NCBI GenBank assembly: GCA_029204225.1
Contig: MU831864.1
Span: 35,977 to 99,976 of the forward strand
Source: Diphasiastrum complanatum
Taxonomy: Eukaryota; Streptophyta; Lycopodiopsida; Lycopodiales; Lycopodiaceae
Direction of reading: 5' to 3'
DNA length: 64,000 nt
Positions within the stretch are counted from its first letter, which is position 1. Each line of letters starts with the position of its first letter. Of this stretch, positions 51,301 through 63,714 are shown in pieces. The notes beneath the pieces are model-generated. The model ran no database searches. It was not told the DNA's origin and worked only from the letters and a program-made list of their open reading frames with translations. The position numbers and the translations under genes are program-made.

Positions 51301-54300
51301 TTGCCACCCTCACTCGCCTTAAAGGCCACCTACTCGGCGCACACGCGAGAGATGGTGGCACACTGAATGCTGCTCCCTGTGCCAGCATGTCCGTTCCCGT
51401 CAGGCAGCGACTTTTGGATACCTACGGGCCACGTCTTGTGGCGTGGGAGAACACCATTTCGGAGGGTGTTCTTCGGTTTTGCACCGCTCCTTACGTGGTT
51501 TTCCCCGAGTTGCTGCCTGCTTGGCTGGCACGCAGGAGGAGAGGGAGTGCATCCTCGTCCAGTCCCTTTGCCCCTCATCCCCCTCAGACAGCCTCACGCA
51601 CCCCCATCTGCACCCATTCCGGTGGATCCTGTCCCACCGCGTCCGCCAGTTGCCACTGTGGTTCCACCACCACCTACTGTTGCTCGCACTCCCCCAGTTT
51701 ACGACTTTCTCATGGACTCTTCGCCTCTCGAGCAGGAGCAGGCCCCGGATGCCAGTGACGAGGCCTTCTAGGATGTTGAGGAGATCCCTTCCTTCCTCCC
51801 TTCACATCCGGATGACCTCCCTACCCAGCAGTTTTCGTATCCCATGCCAGATGTCCACCCTCCACCAGTGTACCCCACTTACGCTGCTGCACCCATCTCG
51901 GCCAGTGCATCCCACTCTCCCCATTCCACATCTACAGCTGATGCATCCACTAGTGCCCAGCCTGTCGCGTCATCATCCATTCCTGATAGCATTTCATAAT
52001 CACATACATCAAATTGCAATACACAAGGCACGCATTGCACAAAAAACACACCGTACATTAATTCATCAGATGTATCAAAATTACAATACGTATTCCCGCC
52101 GCATACGGCTGGGGCTGTTCTTTACACTATGCTAGACACTAAATACTGCCTCATCTACTGATGAACATTACATAACAACAGTCAGCCACATACGGCTAGA
52201 CCCCATCTATGCTCCTCCACAATGCCCATGTGCTACTGTACCTGCCCCATGTATTGATCCCCCACATGCTGCACTCCGATTGGGTCCATGGTCTGCTCCT
52301 CCACAGTGCCCATGTGCTACTGTACCTGCCCCATGTATTGCTCCCCCACATGCTGCACTCCGATTGGGTCCGTGGTCTGCTCCCCCACAGTGCCCATGTG
52401 ACGGTGTACCTGTCCGGATTTGCTGCCCCCCCCACATGCTGCACTCCCATTGACCACCAGGTCTGCTCTCCCACAGTGCCCCCAGTACAGTCCCCCCGTA
52501 CAGTAACATCTTTTTTCTAAACCGTACCCCTTTTTTTTTCTTGAATTTTTTACCTAGTTTTAGCCTGTTAAAAGGGTTTTTTTTAATTTTAAAAACAAAT
52601 AATAAAAAATATTATTTTTGTGGTGCCGCCCTGGTACCGCTGGTCTAAGGGCGGCACGATAACCGTGGTACCACCATTATGGTACCGCGGTACCATAATG
52701 GCGGTACCACGTGCCACTATGATATATATGTTAAAAAAAATATTAAATATTAAAAAAAATTAATATATTATGGTACCGCGGATCAGTATTGATCCGCGGT
52801 ACCAGTGTGGATCTGCGGTACCAGTGTGAACTACCTTTGAGAAGATAGTCATAGTATGAAGATCATTTGCTTCTGGATGCTGCTGCTGAACAGTTTTGGC
52901 TGGCGATCCCATCGGTAGGCGTATGCCAACATTTCTTTCTCATTTTTATAGTTTAATTTCAATACTTTTTGTGCCAAGTGAATGCAGCAGGTTACAAGTT
53001 AGCTGAAATTATTGAAGAACTGAGGGTTCAGCGTGTATACACACTGAAGAGAACCAATTCTATGTCTCTGAATTTTTTTTTATTTGAATGTGCAATTTTG
53101 TCTTGGCAGATAATACTTTGATTTCCTATGTCGGTTATTTTCTATACGTTCTTTACCAGTTTTGCATTTTTGTCAATTTCCTGGAGAGGATAATCAAGCA
53201 CAAGGCTTTCTCATTGTACTTTTAATAACCAAGCATTTTCCTATGCAGTGTCGGGAGCATCTCGAACAACTTCTGGGGAACATCCCAAGCATGTTTCAAG
53301 ATAACAGGACCGCTGATTCTGCATTTGGAGCAGCTGTGAAGGTTGGTTTCTGTGGAAGTGCACAAACATGAGTAGCCTCTGACAACAATTCAACCTATTT
53401 ACTCTTGGCCTTTGATGTATCTATTCACTATGTGCATCTTCTATGTCGATGCTTCTCTCAAAATACTTTTAAGAGGTTTTATATTACAGGGGGCTTTTCT
53501 AGCACTGAAGCCTACAGGTGGCAAGTTATTGGTCTTCCAATCAGGTGTGCAACTTCTTTTATCAATTTCTTTTAGCTCTGAGATTCTTATTATTGTAACC
53601 ACTTCCTCAATGCACAGTTTGATCATACCTATCTACCTCTAGTAACTTTTCCAAATGGATTTTTGGCAACTTTGATAAGAAATGGAACATATCCAGGGGG
53701 AATTTGTTCAAGAGTTTGAATTCTAGTTTTGAAACTGGTTCTATGCTGATCAAATTGAGTCATAACATCCAAAGATTCTAAAGCTTGTGGGTTTCATTAT
53801 TGCCATTGTAAACTGGGTTTGAGAAATGAGTGAAGCTTTTGATTATCGAGTACTTACAATAAATAAGGAGGATGCATGCCCTGTACTAAACATGACTTTG
53901 TTTGAGAGCATTTTGTTATTTATTGGGTGCTAGGGTCCAATTATGGATCAAACATGATCTCAGACGGACTGATAACCGGAAAGTCAGTGACATGTTAGAT
54001 GTAGAGTTTATCAATAACTAAGCTCAGCATCTAGCCCAAGTTGTATTGGGTGTGTCACTACTTGCAACCTAGTGAGTCTGTCTAGCAAGAGGTCAGAGTT
54101 GCAAGTTGGGGATGACCATCATGGGTCTAATTGCTAAAGTCGTATTATTCAACTCATGACATGGTTAGCCAGCAGGTTGCCGAGGCAATATAGTGATTAT
54201 CTTAAGCAATATGGGTGCATGAAGGTGGCTTTCAGTAGTGTATGCATCTTCCTGGTTGGGTAAGGTGCATAGATTTGGTTAGATCAACTTCTTACCACAT

Positions 54301-57300
54301 GACCCAAACACCAGATAATTAGGTAGTGGGATTTTAAGGAGCATCCTATGGTAGGGAAGAGCTTCGTTCTTATCATTGGCTGATTTTGGAGAGACAAGCT
54401 TCTTTAGAGAAGCTTGTATCATGTCGTATCAGGGCCACATTCAGACTCCAGAGAGAGAAACTCCTTCCAGAGGAAATTCTAAAAGAAACTAGTTTTGGAG
54501 CAAACTTGCATGTCTTCAATGTTATGAGGCTACGGAATATGATCGATTTTTTAACTGGGAGGGCAATTGCTGGTCTATCTGTTCTACGGAATAGATTGCT
54601 GGCTAGAGGAGAGGTGCATGCTGGTGAACAAGCTAGTCAGTTTACTCTTATTGAACTTATATTCGTACCGATACAGGATACGAGCTCATTCCAATGTACT
54701 TCGCAAAATAAAGGTGGCGGCCTTGCACTACTTTCAGTAGAATCACTAGTTGTTAGGACAACTTCACAATGGTTGATCCTGTTAGTAATTAATGTTTATG
54801 TGGTACCCCTTAGTATTAGTGCGTGCTTTTATAAGGGCCATTACTATTTATAGTAAGTCATTTTTTAATCATGCATGTAGGTGGGCGCACTACTACTAGA
54901 ATAGGATTTGGTTTTACCACTCAGAAATACATCTTGGGTCCTTACCCAAAATCAGTAATAATAATAGCAATCAGCTTTTTGTCTTTAGCTATTTGCTTTA
55001 TGCTTTTAGCTTTTCACATAGATTAGAGAAAGTATCCATGTAGGCGGCGCCCCACCACAATTTCATTCCAGTGTTTTAGAGCTTTGCTCAATTCTTCTAT
55101 AATCTGACTTCTCTTTAATCTCCATAGTGATCTTGATTTGTGAGTGCTAGTAGGACTAGTTAACTCCATCTAAAATTTGTAGATCAAATTCTGACAGATC
55201 CGACATACGTTGCAGTTCATGTTGGTCTACATAATGTGCAGGATCTTGAGAGACATATGCACTAACCATTCCAAAATTTCACAACACATTCATGTGACAG
55301 CAATTCATTTCTTCGGAAGTAATATCCATTGAGAGTATTATGTGGCACTCTTGAATGTGGTGCATGACTTTGGTCCACTCTCTCTGTACAGTCTCCTCTA
55401 CTCTCACAATGGTCCACTGCTATTCGGTGTCACATTTACATTATCTGCACTACTTGAGTCCCTTGGTATAGCTCCTAGTAGACAATGGTCACTTTAAATG
55501 GGGATTTACCTTTTTTATTTTGCACTTCTGGCCTACTAATATGTTCAGATGGTGGTCATTTTCTTTTAGGATGGCATGTCATTGCATTCTATATGGTAGA
55601 GCTTCTATACATTGACATATACTTCCACACTTAGATGCTACACTTGTTAAATGCATAGTGTAGTACACCTTGGGTAGCAGAATTCTATTGGTGCATTGGT
55701 CTTCAATGGATTATATTGGTGCAATTCTGTGGCATTCTTGGTCCATCTAATTGGCTTGGTATCTGAGTGTATTCAGTATAGTTGTCCACAGTGAAGCATT
55801 TTTCTGGTTCTCTTTGTCCCTTCAGATCACTTTGTTAGGGCTGAGTTGCGAACGTAACTGCTTCCAATAAGCCGAATAAATGGCGGCAGTGATCTTAATG
55901 GAATGCTCAGAACGCTGCTGCATTGCCCATCATTTTTTCAAATTCAAATAGTAAGGGGTTATAAATTGACATCCTCTTGATTTGACTTTCGATTGACTTA
56001 GATACCCATAGTCCCAGATATACCTTTAATTACCATCTGAAATGACAGACTCTGCTACATTTAATTTGGGTATGAATGTTAGAGCCCGGTCTCGCTCTTG
56101 CGAAGACTGCATCATATGAGCTTTACTGTGGTTGACAATGATCTCATGGAGGAGATCAAGAAGGCTCAAGAAAAGGACCCGCATTGTCAGCGTGTGTGGC
56201 ATGAGAGAGTCCTAAATCGAAGAGAGCGACGATTGAGGAATCGTCTCCTTCAGGAATATCTAGTGGCTTGGAAAGGGCATCCTTTATCTGATGCTACCTG
56301 GGAGACTTGCCAGGCGTTGCAGAAGTCTTACCTAGAGTTTGTCATCGAGGACCGATGACTTGCCAGAAGAGGGAAGGATTGTTAGAGCCTTGTCTAGCTC
56401 TAACATGACCTCGGCACGGCCGGTTACTTGAGGGCCTGCGACTGACAGTCGTCAAGGTGTGTCACAAGCAGTGACCCGATGTGACCGCAGGACAACTTGT
56501 CGGAGATGCGGTGAATAATGACCGTCGGGATCCTAGCCGTCAGTGACGAGATGCTAGCAGACAAGTAGTTGGGGTGACCAAGCGGGTCACAGGTCTTTGG
56601 CGGGGCACATGGGTGGTACCCTATGAGTCACTCAATATTCACAGGTCACAAGGGTCATGCATGCCAGGTGGACTGATCTCTCACAGGTGGATGCCTTGGG
56701 CCAGTTGACATGAATAGCAGGTAGGAGGACTCAAAGAGGGGGTGCCTATGGTTGGTGGGAGGATCATTCTTCACACCGGCTTTTTAGGATTCACGAGCTT
56801 GGAGAGCTTTGCTTGTGACAATGAACCTACCAAATGGTAACAGACACGAGATCTGTATGCTGAACATTTCATGGATTTGCTTCCGATCTTTGGATAAGTT
56901 TTTGAAGGTTTGCAATTTTATAATTATGGTTGATTTTCTAACGTGTACAAGTATATCTTTCTTTATTTCCCTTCCTAATCATTGCATGTTGCAGGAAATT
57001 ATAGTCTTGATGAGACCCGGTTTTATCATTTTTAATGCTTCTTCACATCAAAGGTCCTATACCTGCCTATAATGCTCATTTGATTGTTTTCTTACCTCTT
57101 TCTCGCTTGCGTCTCTTATTATTTCTGAAACTTCGGCCTCTATTATTCTTCTCCAGCACCGTATCTGTACTGTATAAAAATTCTCTCTCATGTTCAAACC
57201 CAATGTTCCTGGGTATCCACCTTTCCAGGAGGGGCTTTATTCTCTACTTAGTAGGCCTCAATGAAGACAATGCTCCTTTTTCAATTAGTACCAAATTTCC

Positions 57301-60300
57301 AAGTAGGCTGAATCATCTATCGATTATCTCAGTCTGAAGGAAAACTTCATAGCTGCTTGAGCTTTTATTTTCAGTAACATGAACAATGGACCAGCAGCGT
57401 AGCAATCGATTCATAATGCAGCAGACATGTCTCTTTTCGACTTGCTTTTGAAATCCTTTTAAGGACTTCTGTGGTATTAGAGTGCCTCAAGTGTTATCAG
57501 AGTGCTCTAGATTGTAGTCTTTCAGCGGTGCTACTTATCTTAATGTTGTACTCGCATGGGTTTCAAATTAGTTAAGCATTATGCTCTGCAACATTCACAA
57601 TATCATAACATGAATTTTCTGGTTTGTAGTATTACCATCTGTTGGTATTGGTGCCCTAAGTGGAAGGGAGGCAGAAGGAAAGGCAAACGCCGCAGCAGGG
57701 GAAAAGGTAGGATCATTGAGAATTTTTTTAAACCTACAATGTTATGACTATTGTGACAAATCCTTCATGCATAACAACCTGTTCACACTGGGTAATTGTG
57801 ATAAACTACATTTTACAGGGTTCTAAGTGACACATGTTTACTGGCTTGGCTGCTGAGTTGCTTTATTTAACTGTTCCTTGTAGGAGGCTCAGAAGTTGTT
57901 GCAGCCTGTAGACAAGACGTTGAAAACTATGGCTATTGATTTTGCAGAGTATCAGGTATCTTTATACCCCTGCTATCCCATTCTGGATGCTAGGGTTGCC
58001 TCCTCCTTTTTCTATGTGACTGTAATGATCATGTTAACATCTCAACGATATTCGTCAACAGAGGCATATAGTTCCTGATAATCGAAGCTGTAATGCACTT
58101 GTGCTAGATATGACATTTCAAAAATTCAGTATTGATCACAAGGATCTCAATGATTATCAAAGCTAGGAAAGATGACACTATAATCACAAATTCCTATTTG
58201 AAAAATAACTAAGTGGCTGCTTGCAGGTTTGCGTAGATGTTTTTCTTACATCACAGACGTTTGTTGACATAGCCTCAATCACTGTTGTGCCAAGGACCAC
58301 AGGAGGACAGGTATGTCTATATTATGTGCTGGATTTTCTGCACCAGCTGTTTTCTTAAAGTTGTTATCATTGTGCGAGACTAATCTTGCATTCATTGAAG
58401 CTGATATCCCAATCAGAAATTCTAAACCACTTAAGTTGCTAGAGTTTCAAGTGAGAGAAGTTCCCAACACGTGATATTGTTTGGTCTGGTCTTGCTAAGG
58501 CCAAAGTATGTGTGCGAGCACGAGGGTAGTTGGTGAAGCTAGTCAAAATGCTCTAGAAGTAGAGGTTCTGCATGGGATTAACTTAAGAGCTTTAAAGCTT
58601 GAGCAAAATGTATAGTATAGTGGCCTTGCTTCTTCAATGATCTTGGTACTCATATGACGAGGTGATGTTGAATTCTGTGAAGATGACAAGGATGATTTTC
58701 TGAATCAAGATGCCATATTCACACATTATTAAATAAGAAGCATATAGGCAAAGGTTTTGGGGAATTGATGCTTGCTGTGTGATTATTTAACTTTGTACAA
58801 CCTACTAGGTCTATCAGTCAATCCATGACACCTGGGTTGGATCTGTTCTCGTTTCTTTAAAGATCAAAGCAAATTTATGCTAATTAAGTATCCAGTAACG
58901 GATGAGTTTTTCCAGCCAAGGCTTTCTGAGGAGCTTGATTTTGCAAATAAACAACAGTGTGGGGAGCATTAGCCAAAAGTTGAAGAGGCAACTTCTTTTT
59001 CTTTCAACCTAGCATGGGCACTCACTCTCCACAATAGAATGATTCTTCCTTTCCGCCACACCATTGACTTGGTGAGAGAAGTAGTCAGTTGCTGTGAAAT
59101 TCCATTCATCTTGAAAAACTTAGCAAATTAGTAAATTTACCTCCCAATGACTCCTTAGGCTTGAAATTTTTTTTGAGGTTTAATTCTCCAGGAGTGCTCT
59201 AAACTCATATAATTTTGTAGTGCTTCAGATTTCCGCTAGAAAATATAAATGGGAGAAATCATCAATTCAAATCAGGTAATAAGAACTCTTTTCAGTTGAC
59301 CAAGATTTTGTTGGCCCTCATAAATCCATGTGCATAAGATCCAATGGACATTAGCCCTACTTATGCCTTTTAGTAAAGTTCTTATTATGTTGGTTGAAAA
59401 GAATACAAATTTCACAAATGGCATTAAGATCTTGAATCTTAGGTAATCCTTTAACCATATTAGAATCATATTAATGAATAAAATGCTTGCCGTCCCCATC
59501 ATCAGGAGTAAGTGCACTCTCCCTTTGCATGAACTCCAAGGGAAGGTTCTTTGCTAGATTTAGACCCACAAAATGTAAACTTGACTTGCATGCAAATCTA
59601 TTTTTGAATCTTACTCAATCTTTGTTAACAACAATTGAATTCCAACAAACTTGTCATCAAATACATAAATAGATAATGAGAATATTATAGCAAATCAGTC
59701 ACATCAAGCATCCACATGAAGAAGTGATGAGGGGTCAAGATGGGGACAATGCCCTCCGCGAAGGATAAATCTCTATTATGCAATACCAATTGGCAAAAGC
59801 CAATTACATATACTTGAATATGTTGTTTTCAAATACTTCTTGAGGGTTGATCTGGTGCAGTAGTGATCCGCGGATGATGACTATGTCTCATACTCTGGTG
59901 CTGATTGGAACGACGTGTCATAATGGATGCTCTCCCTCTGGAAATCTGAGTATCCAGTGTGTGGGGTACCATACAATGACGCTGATCACGATGTCGATCT
60001 CGTATAGGAATAGGAGTATCGTCATCTATCTCTGAATCCGCCCATGTTCTCCTTATGGAGAAGAAGGCTGTAATCTGAGTCTGTGTATCAGACATAACTG
60101 GCTGTGCAAGGACTTTCCGGATCAGAGACATCTCGTGTAACATAAGGGCCATAGGTGATGAGAGAACGTAGAGTGGCAGGTGAGTCTCTGAATAAGCAGT
60201 GATATCGACCTCGTATCTCATAATAAACAGGACATCTGAAAATGAAATGCTCCTCAGTCTCCACTTCTCCCAGTGAACATAATCGGCATATCCTGTCCTC

Positions 60301-63300
60301 TCGTGGGGTACCCTGGAAACGTCCAGTTTCAATCTCAAGCTGATGTGAAGATACTCTGAACTGTCCCAATGTAAATCTCAAACAGTGTGATAACCCAAAG
60401 TCTAGGTACTGCGGCTGGGACTGGGAAGCCCGATACATCAAGCTCTAAGAAATGAGTCCGATAGAAGTCGGGTTTAACACCCAACTGTCCCTGCCAGGTA
60501 TGTCGAAGATAAGCTCGATAAATGTATCGCCAGATATACTCATGGGTACCTACTGGAAGGTCGGAGATGGGGATGCTGAGTGAACTCAAGAGACGAGTGG
60601 CCTGTCAATACCACGATGAGTGGAAACCCATACTGTGAAGCTGCATCGAAGAAGTAACCACCATAAAAATATTGTCAGGAGGAAGTGCTAAGGCTCTCTG
60701 AATAAACACGATGAGTCTGAAGAGAGCATCAACTAGCAATGGAGGAATTGCAAACTCTGTGGTGATGATATGATGTGGTACTGATGACTTAGCTCGTATC
60801 ATCCGAGAGCGCATAGTGATATGTAGTCATGATCTACTAGCCCAATCAGAGGAGGTGAGGCCAGTGCACCAAGTCTCAGCTGAATAGAGTACTGTAGGAG
60901 TGACCATAATGTCAAAAAGGCGACATTTACTAGGAGCATCGTGAATATATCTCCTGAAGCATAATCTCTCTAGCTGGACCAAGGATGCATGGCCCTTCCC
61001 CAGGCGGGCCAAAGCTGCATGTCTCATATTGAAAATAGGACCACTAAAGAGCACCCCCAGGTAGGTATACGATGAAACCACCTCTAGAGGCTGATCAAAG
61101 GTGAGCTCCTGTCTGAGCATGAAAGATCTAGAAGTGTTGAAGACCATAACTTTGGTCTTCGAAATGTTCACCTATAATCCCCATCGAGCACAAAATGTCT
61201 GTAGACTGTAAAGTGTCTCTGTAGTCCCTCCTTGGTCGGAGATAATAGAGCTACATCATCCGCATATAAAAGTATGACGATCAAGATATCACCAAGCCGA
61301 CATCCCTGACCATCACCTTGACTAATAACCTCCTCCAGCTCATCAATATATAATCCAAATAAAGTAGGTGATAAGGAACAACCCTGCTTCACCCCAATCG
61401 TGCTCAATACTGGATCTGAAATGTCAACCAATACACTGCTTGATGTGCAACAAGGTATGACTTGGTAGAAGAGTTTCCAACAAGACCTAAAGTTCTGTTC
61501 GAACATCTTCCATGCGTATAGATATTGGTCTCATAATGATAGAGTCTGGATGTACAAGGGTTGTTCAATGTTATTCAATGCTTTGTGTTACATCCATGCC
61601 TGATACAGAGGATTTGGAATAATCCTTGACGTGGATATTCGGTACCCATTACGACATATGGAGCTAGTGCATGGTGTCTAACTGCATAAATGCATGTGAG
61701 GGAGATCAGAAGCAATTGGATGAGAATCAGCATCTTATAGGGAATATTCCTAGGCCTTAGGGGATTAAATATACCTGTAGGAACCCGCCCTACTCACCTA
61801 TTTTCCCGTTTCTAGTTGCCAACATCCGTCACCATGGCTCTGGGGAGAAGTTGATTAGGGTTTGACTCGGCTTCCAACTGGATAGGTGGTTTGGCTCCAC
61901 AATAGTCCTTTTGGCGCATGCAACGGGATCTAGAGGATGGCTAGTGCATGGTGTCCGACGACTATAAATGCATGTAAAGGAGATCAAAAGCAATTGGATG
62001 AGAATTGGGATCTTATAGGAAATATTCCTAGGCCCCAGGGGCTTATATATACTTCTGGGAACTCGCCCTACTTCTCACATATTTCTTTGTTTCCAATTGC
62101 CAGGATCCTGTTAGAAATCCATAAATCATAATATGGATGGACAGACTAGGATTCGAACCCGGACCTCCCTCATACCGGATGGGATGCTCTACCACTAAGC
62201 TATCCGCCCTGTTTGATAGTTCTCTCTAGAGTGTGGATTGATATTCCAACCCCCTCCCCCCCCCCCCCTCAAGCCACACTTGGTTGGGGTCCTAGCTGTC
62301 ACCTGCCCCACAACTTGGGTCACCTAACCATGGCTTTGACACCATGAACTGTTAGGTCTAACTTGGCTCTAATACCATGTTAGAAATCCATAAATCATAA
62401 TATGGATGGACAGACTAGGATTCGAACCCAGGACCTCCCTCATACCGGATGGGATGCTCTACCACTGAGCTATCTGCCCTGTTTGATAGTTCTCTCTAGA
62501 GTGTGGATTGATTATTCCAACATCCTCTCGTGTATTCAGTCACTGTGGCTTGGGGGAGAACCTGATTGGGATTTGACTCTTGGCTTTCAGCTGGATGGGT
62601 GGTTTGGCTCCACAGTAGTCCTTTTGGCGCATGCAACAAGATCGAGAGGATCTACACTTGGTGGCTATTATACTTTGTGTGATCAAATAACGTGGCAAAG
62701 CAAACTTGGGTCCGATGGAACTCCATGTATAATTTAGTATTCTTTCATTATTCAAAGGAATACTAAATTATACATGTAGTTGCATCAGACCCAAGTTTGC
62801 TTTGCTACATTGTTCGATCACGCAAGGATTGAATACTTTGAGCAACCCTTGTACATGTAGATATCATTGTTTTTAAACTTTCTAGGCTTTTCCTTTTCTA
62901 AGATACCTTAAAATATTCACAAAGAAACCCTGCCTTCCTCCCCCCCTCCCAAAAAAAAAAAGGAAAAATAAAATGTTCCTTTCTAGAATGTCCTAAAATT
63001 CCGGAATGCGATGGGTCCTATGATTGAATTAACCTATAAATTACCTACAAGAGCTAGAGGGCGACCAGCCTTGCCTGCTTTGATACCATGTTATAATTCT
63101 ACAATCTTCCCAAGGCAAGTAGCATTCAATCATCCACAAAAAGAGACAAGAGAAGGTAACAATATTTGAAAGAATGAATAAGCAATAGCTGATGGTACAC
63201 TAACCCAACTCCCACTGGGGAATGCCCAATATATAGTTACAACATTGACTCTCAACCACCAAGGGTCTTGGAATTTGGAAGTCAATCACCGAAGATCCTA

Positions 63301-63655
63301 GGAGGTACTCAAGAGGAGCTAAGGGGAGTTACATACCGAAGTGCCTAAAAGGTTGTGGCATGTGAAGGGCTAGTAGAAACTTGTAGTTAAGGCCCCTAAG
63401 TGTAGAAAGAGAATAAAAAGGACCCAACTTCTTTAAGATAAGGAAGAGACGTCAAATGGACAAAATGGCTTCATTTGGAATCACGCCTCGCACTTTGCCA
63501 CGTCCTATGGCAAATAGTCATTAATTCTATCAGAACCCTTATGCAGACTCATGAGTCTCCATGAGAAATCCTTGTTGTTAATGAAGTCTCATAAGCTACC
63601 TAATGTAGATGATGAAGGAATACCAATACAAGTCCAAATTCAATTTGCAAAGGGG

Positions 63656-63714
<59 letters not shown>

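Larger units (their letters stand above)
50491..52830 (+). mobile_element. hAT-like element with arrays of GGTACC/GGATCC palindromes
   Basis: Blocks of interlocking palindromes lie at both ends: A at 50491-50580, B at 50772-50860, A' at 52621-52720, B' at 52771-52827. A and A' share CATAGT, GTGGTACCGCC and CCATAATGG. B and B' share GCGGATC, GATCCGCGGTACC and GTGTGGTACC/GTGTGGATC. Between them lies a BED-finger remnant. The order is A-B...A'-B', so two inverted-repeat pairs interleave. No 8-bp target duplication was found. Class II origin is inferred from the BED finger and inverted repeats. Confidence 0.6.
62109..62522 (-). mobile_element. TRIM (414 bp) whose LTRs carry a tRNA-like sequence
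   Basis: Two near-identical LTRs (62109-62251, 143 bp; 62378-62522, 145 bp) begin TGTTAGAAATCC; the right one ends ATTCCAACA, so TG...CA is intact there. Read on the minus strand, the right LTR is followed directly by TGGTATTAGAGCC (62377-62365), an initiator-Met-type primer-binding site. The left LTR is preceded by a G-rich run (the C-run at about 62252-62270), a polypurine tract. Only about 126 bp lie between the LTRs, with no coding capacity: a terminal-repeat retrotransposon in miniature. It must be moved by proteins of another element. Confidence 0.78.
61664..62655. repeat. 277-bp tandem duplication, second unit split by a TRIM
   Basis: Both units start CTAGTGCATGGTGTC (61664 and 61941) and share GCAATTGGATGAGAAT, GGTTTGGCTCCACA and CCTTTTGGCGCATGCAAC. 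In unit 2 the text breaks at 62108 and resumes at 62523, exactly around the TRIM. Confidence 0.85.
61551..62855. mobile_element. 1.3-kb element with 35-bp terminal inverted repeats
   Basis: The left end TGTACAAGGGTTGTTCAA (61551 onward) faces the right end GAGCAACCCTTGTACA (62840-62855), with similarity over about 35-38 bp. Inside lie two tandem copies of a 277-bp unit (61664-61940 and 61941 onward, the second interrupted by a TRIM), then a long hairpin (62679-62821). No coding sequence and no clear target duplication. Superfamily not assigned. Confidence 0.5.

Noticed and set aside
54386-54853. 155-codon open frame in SEC24 intron 11
   Set aside because: No domain, no splice context, mixed composition; likely chance in a 4-kb intron.
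62139-62479. Two functional tRNA genes
   Set aside because: Acceptor, D and T arms look right, but the anticodon arm has an oversized loop and no assignable anticodon, and both copies sit at the same place in LTR repeats.
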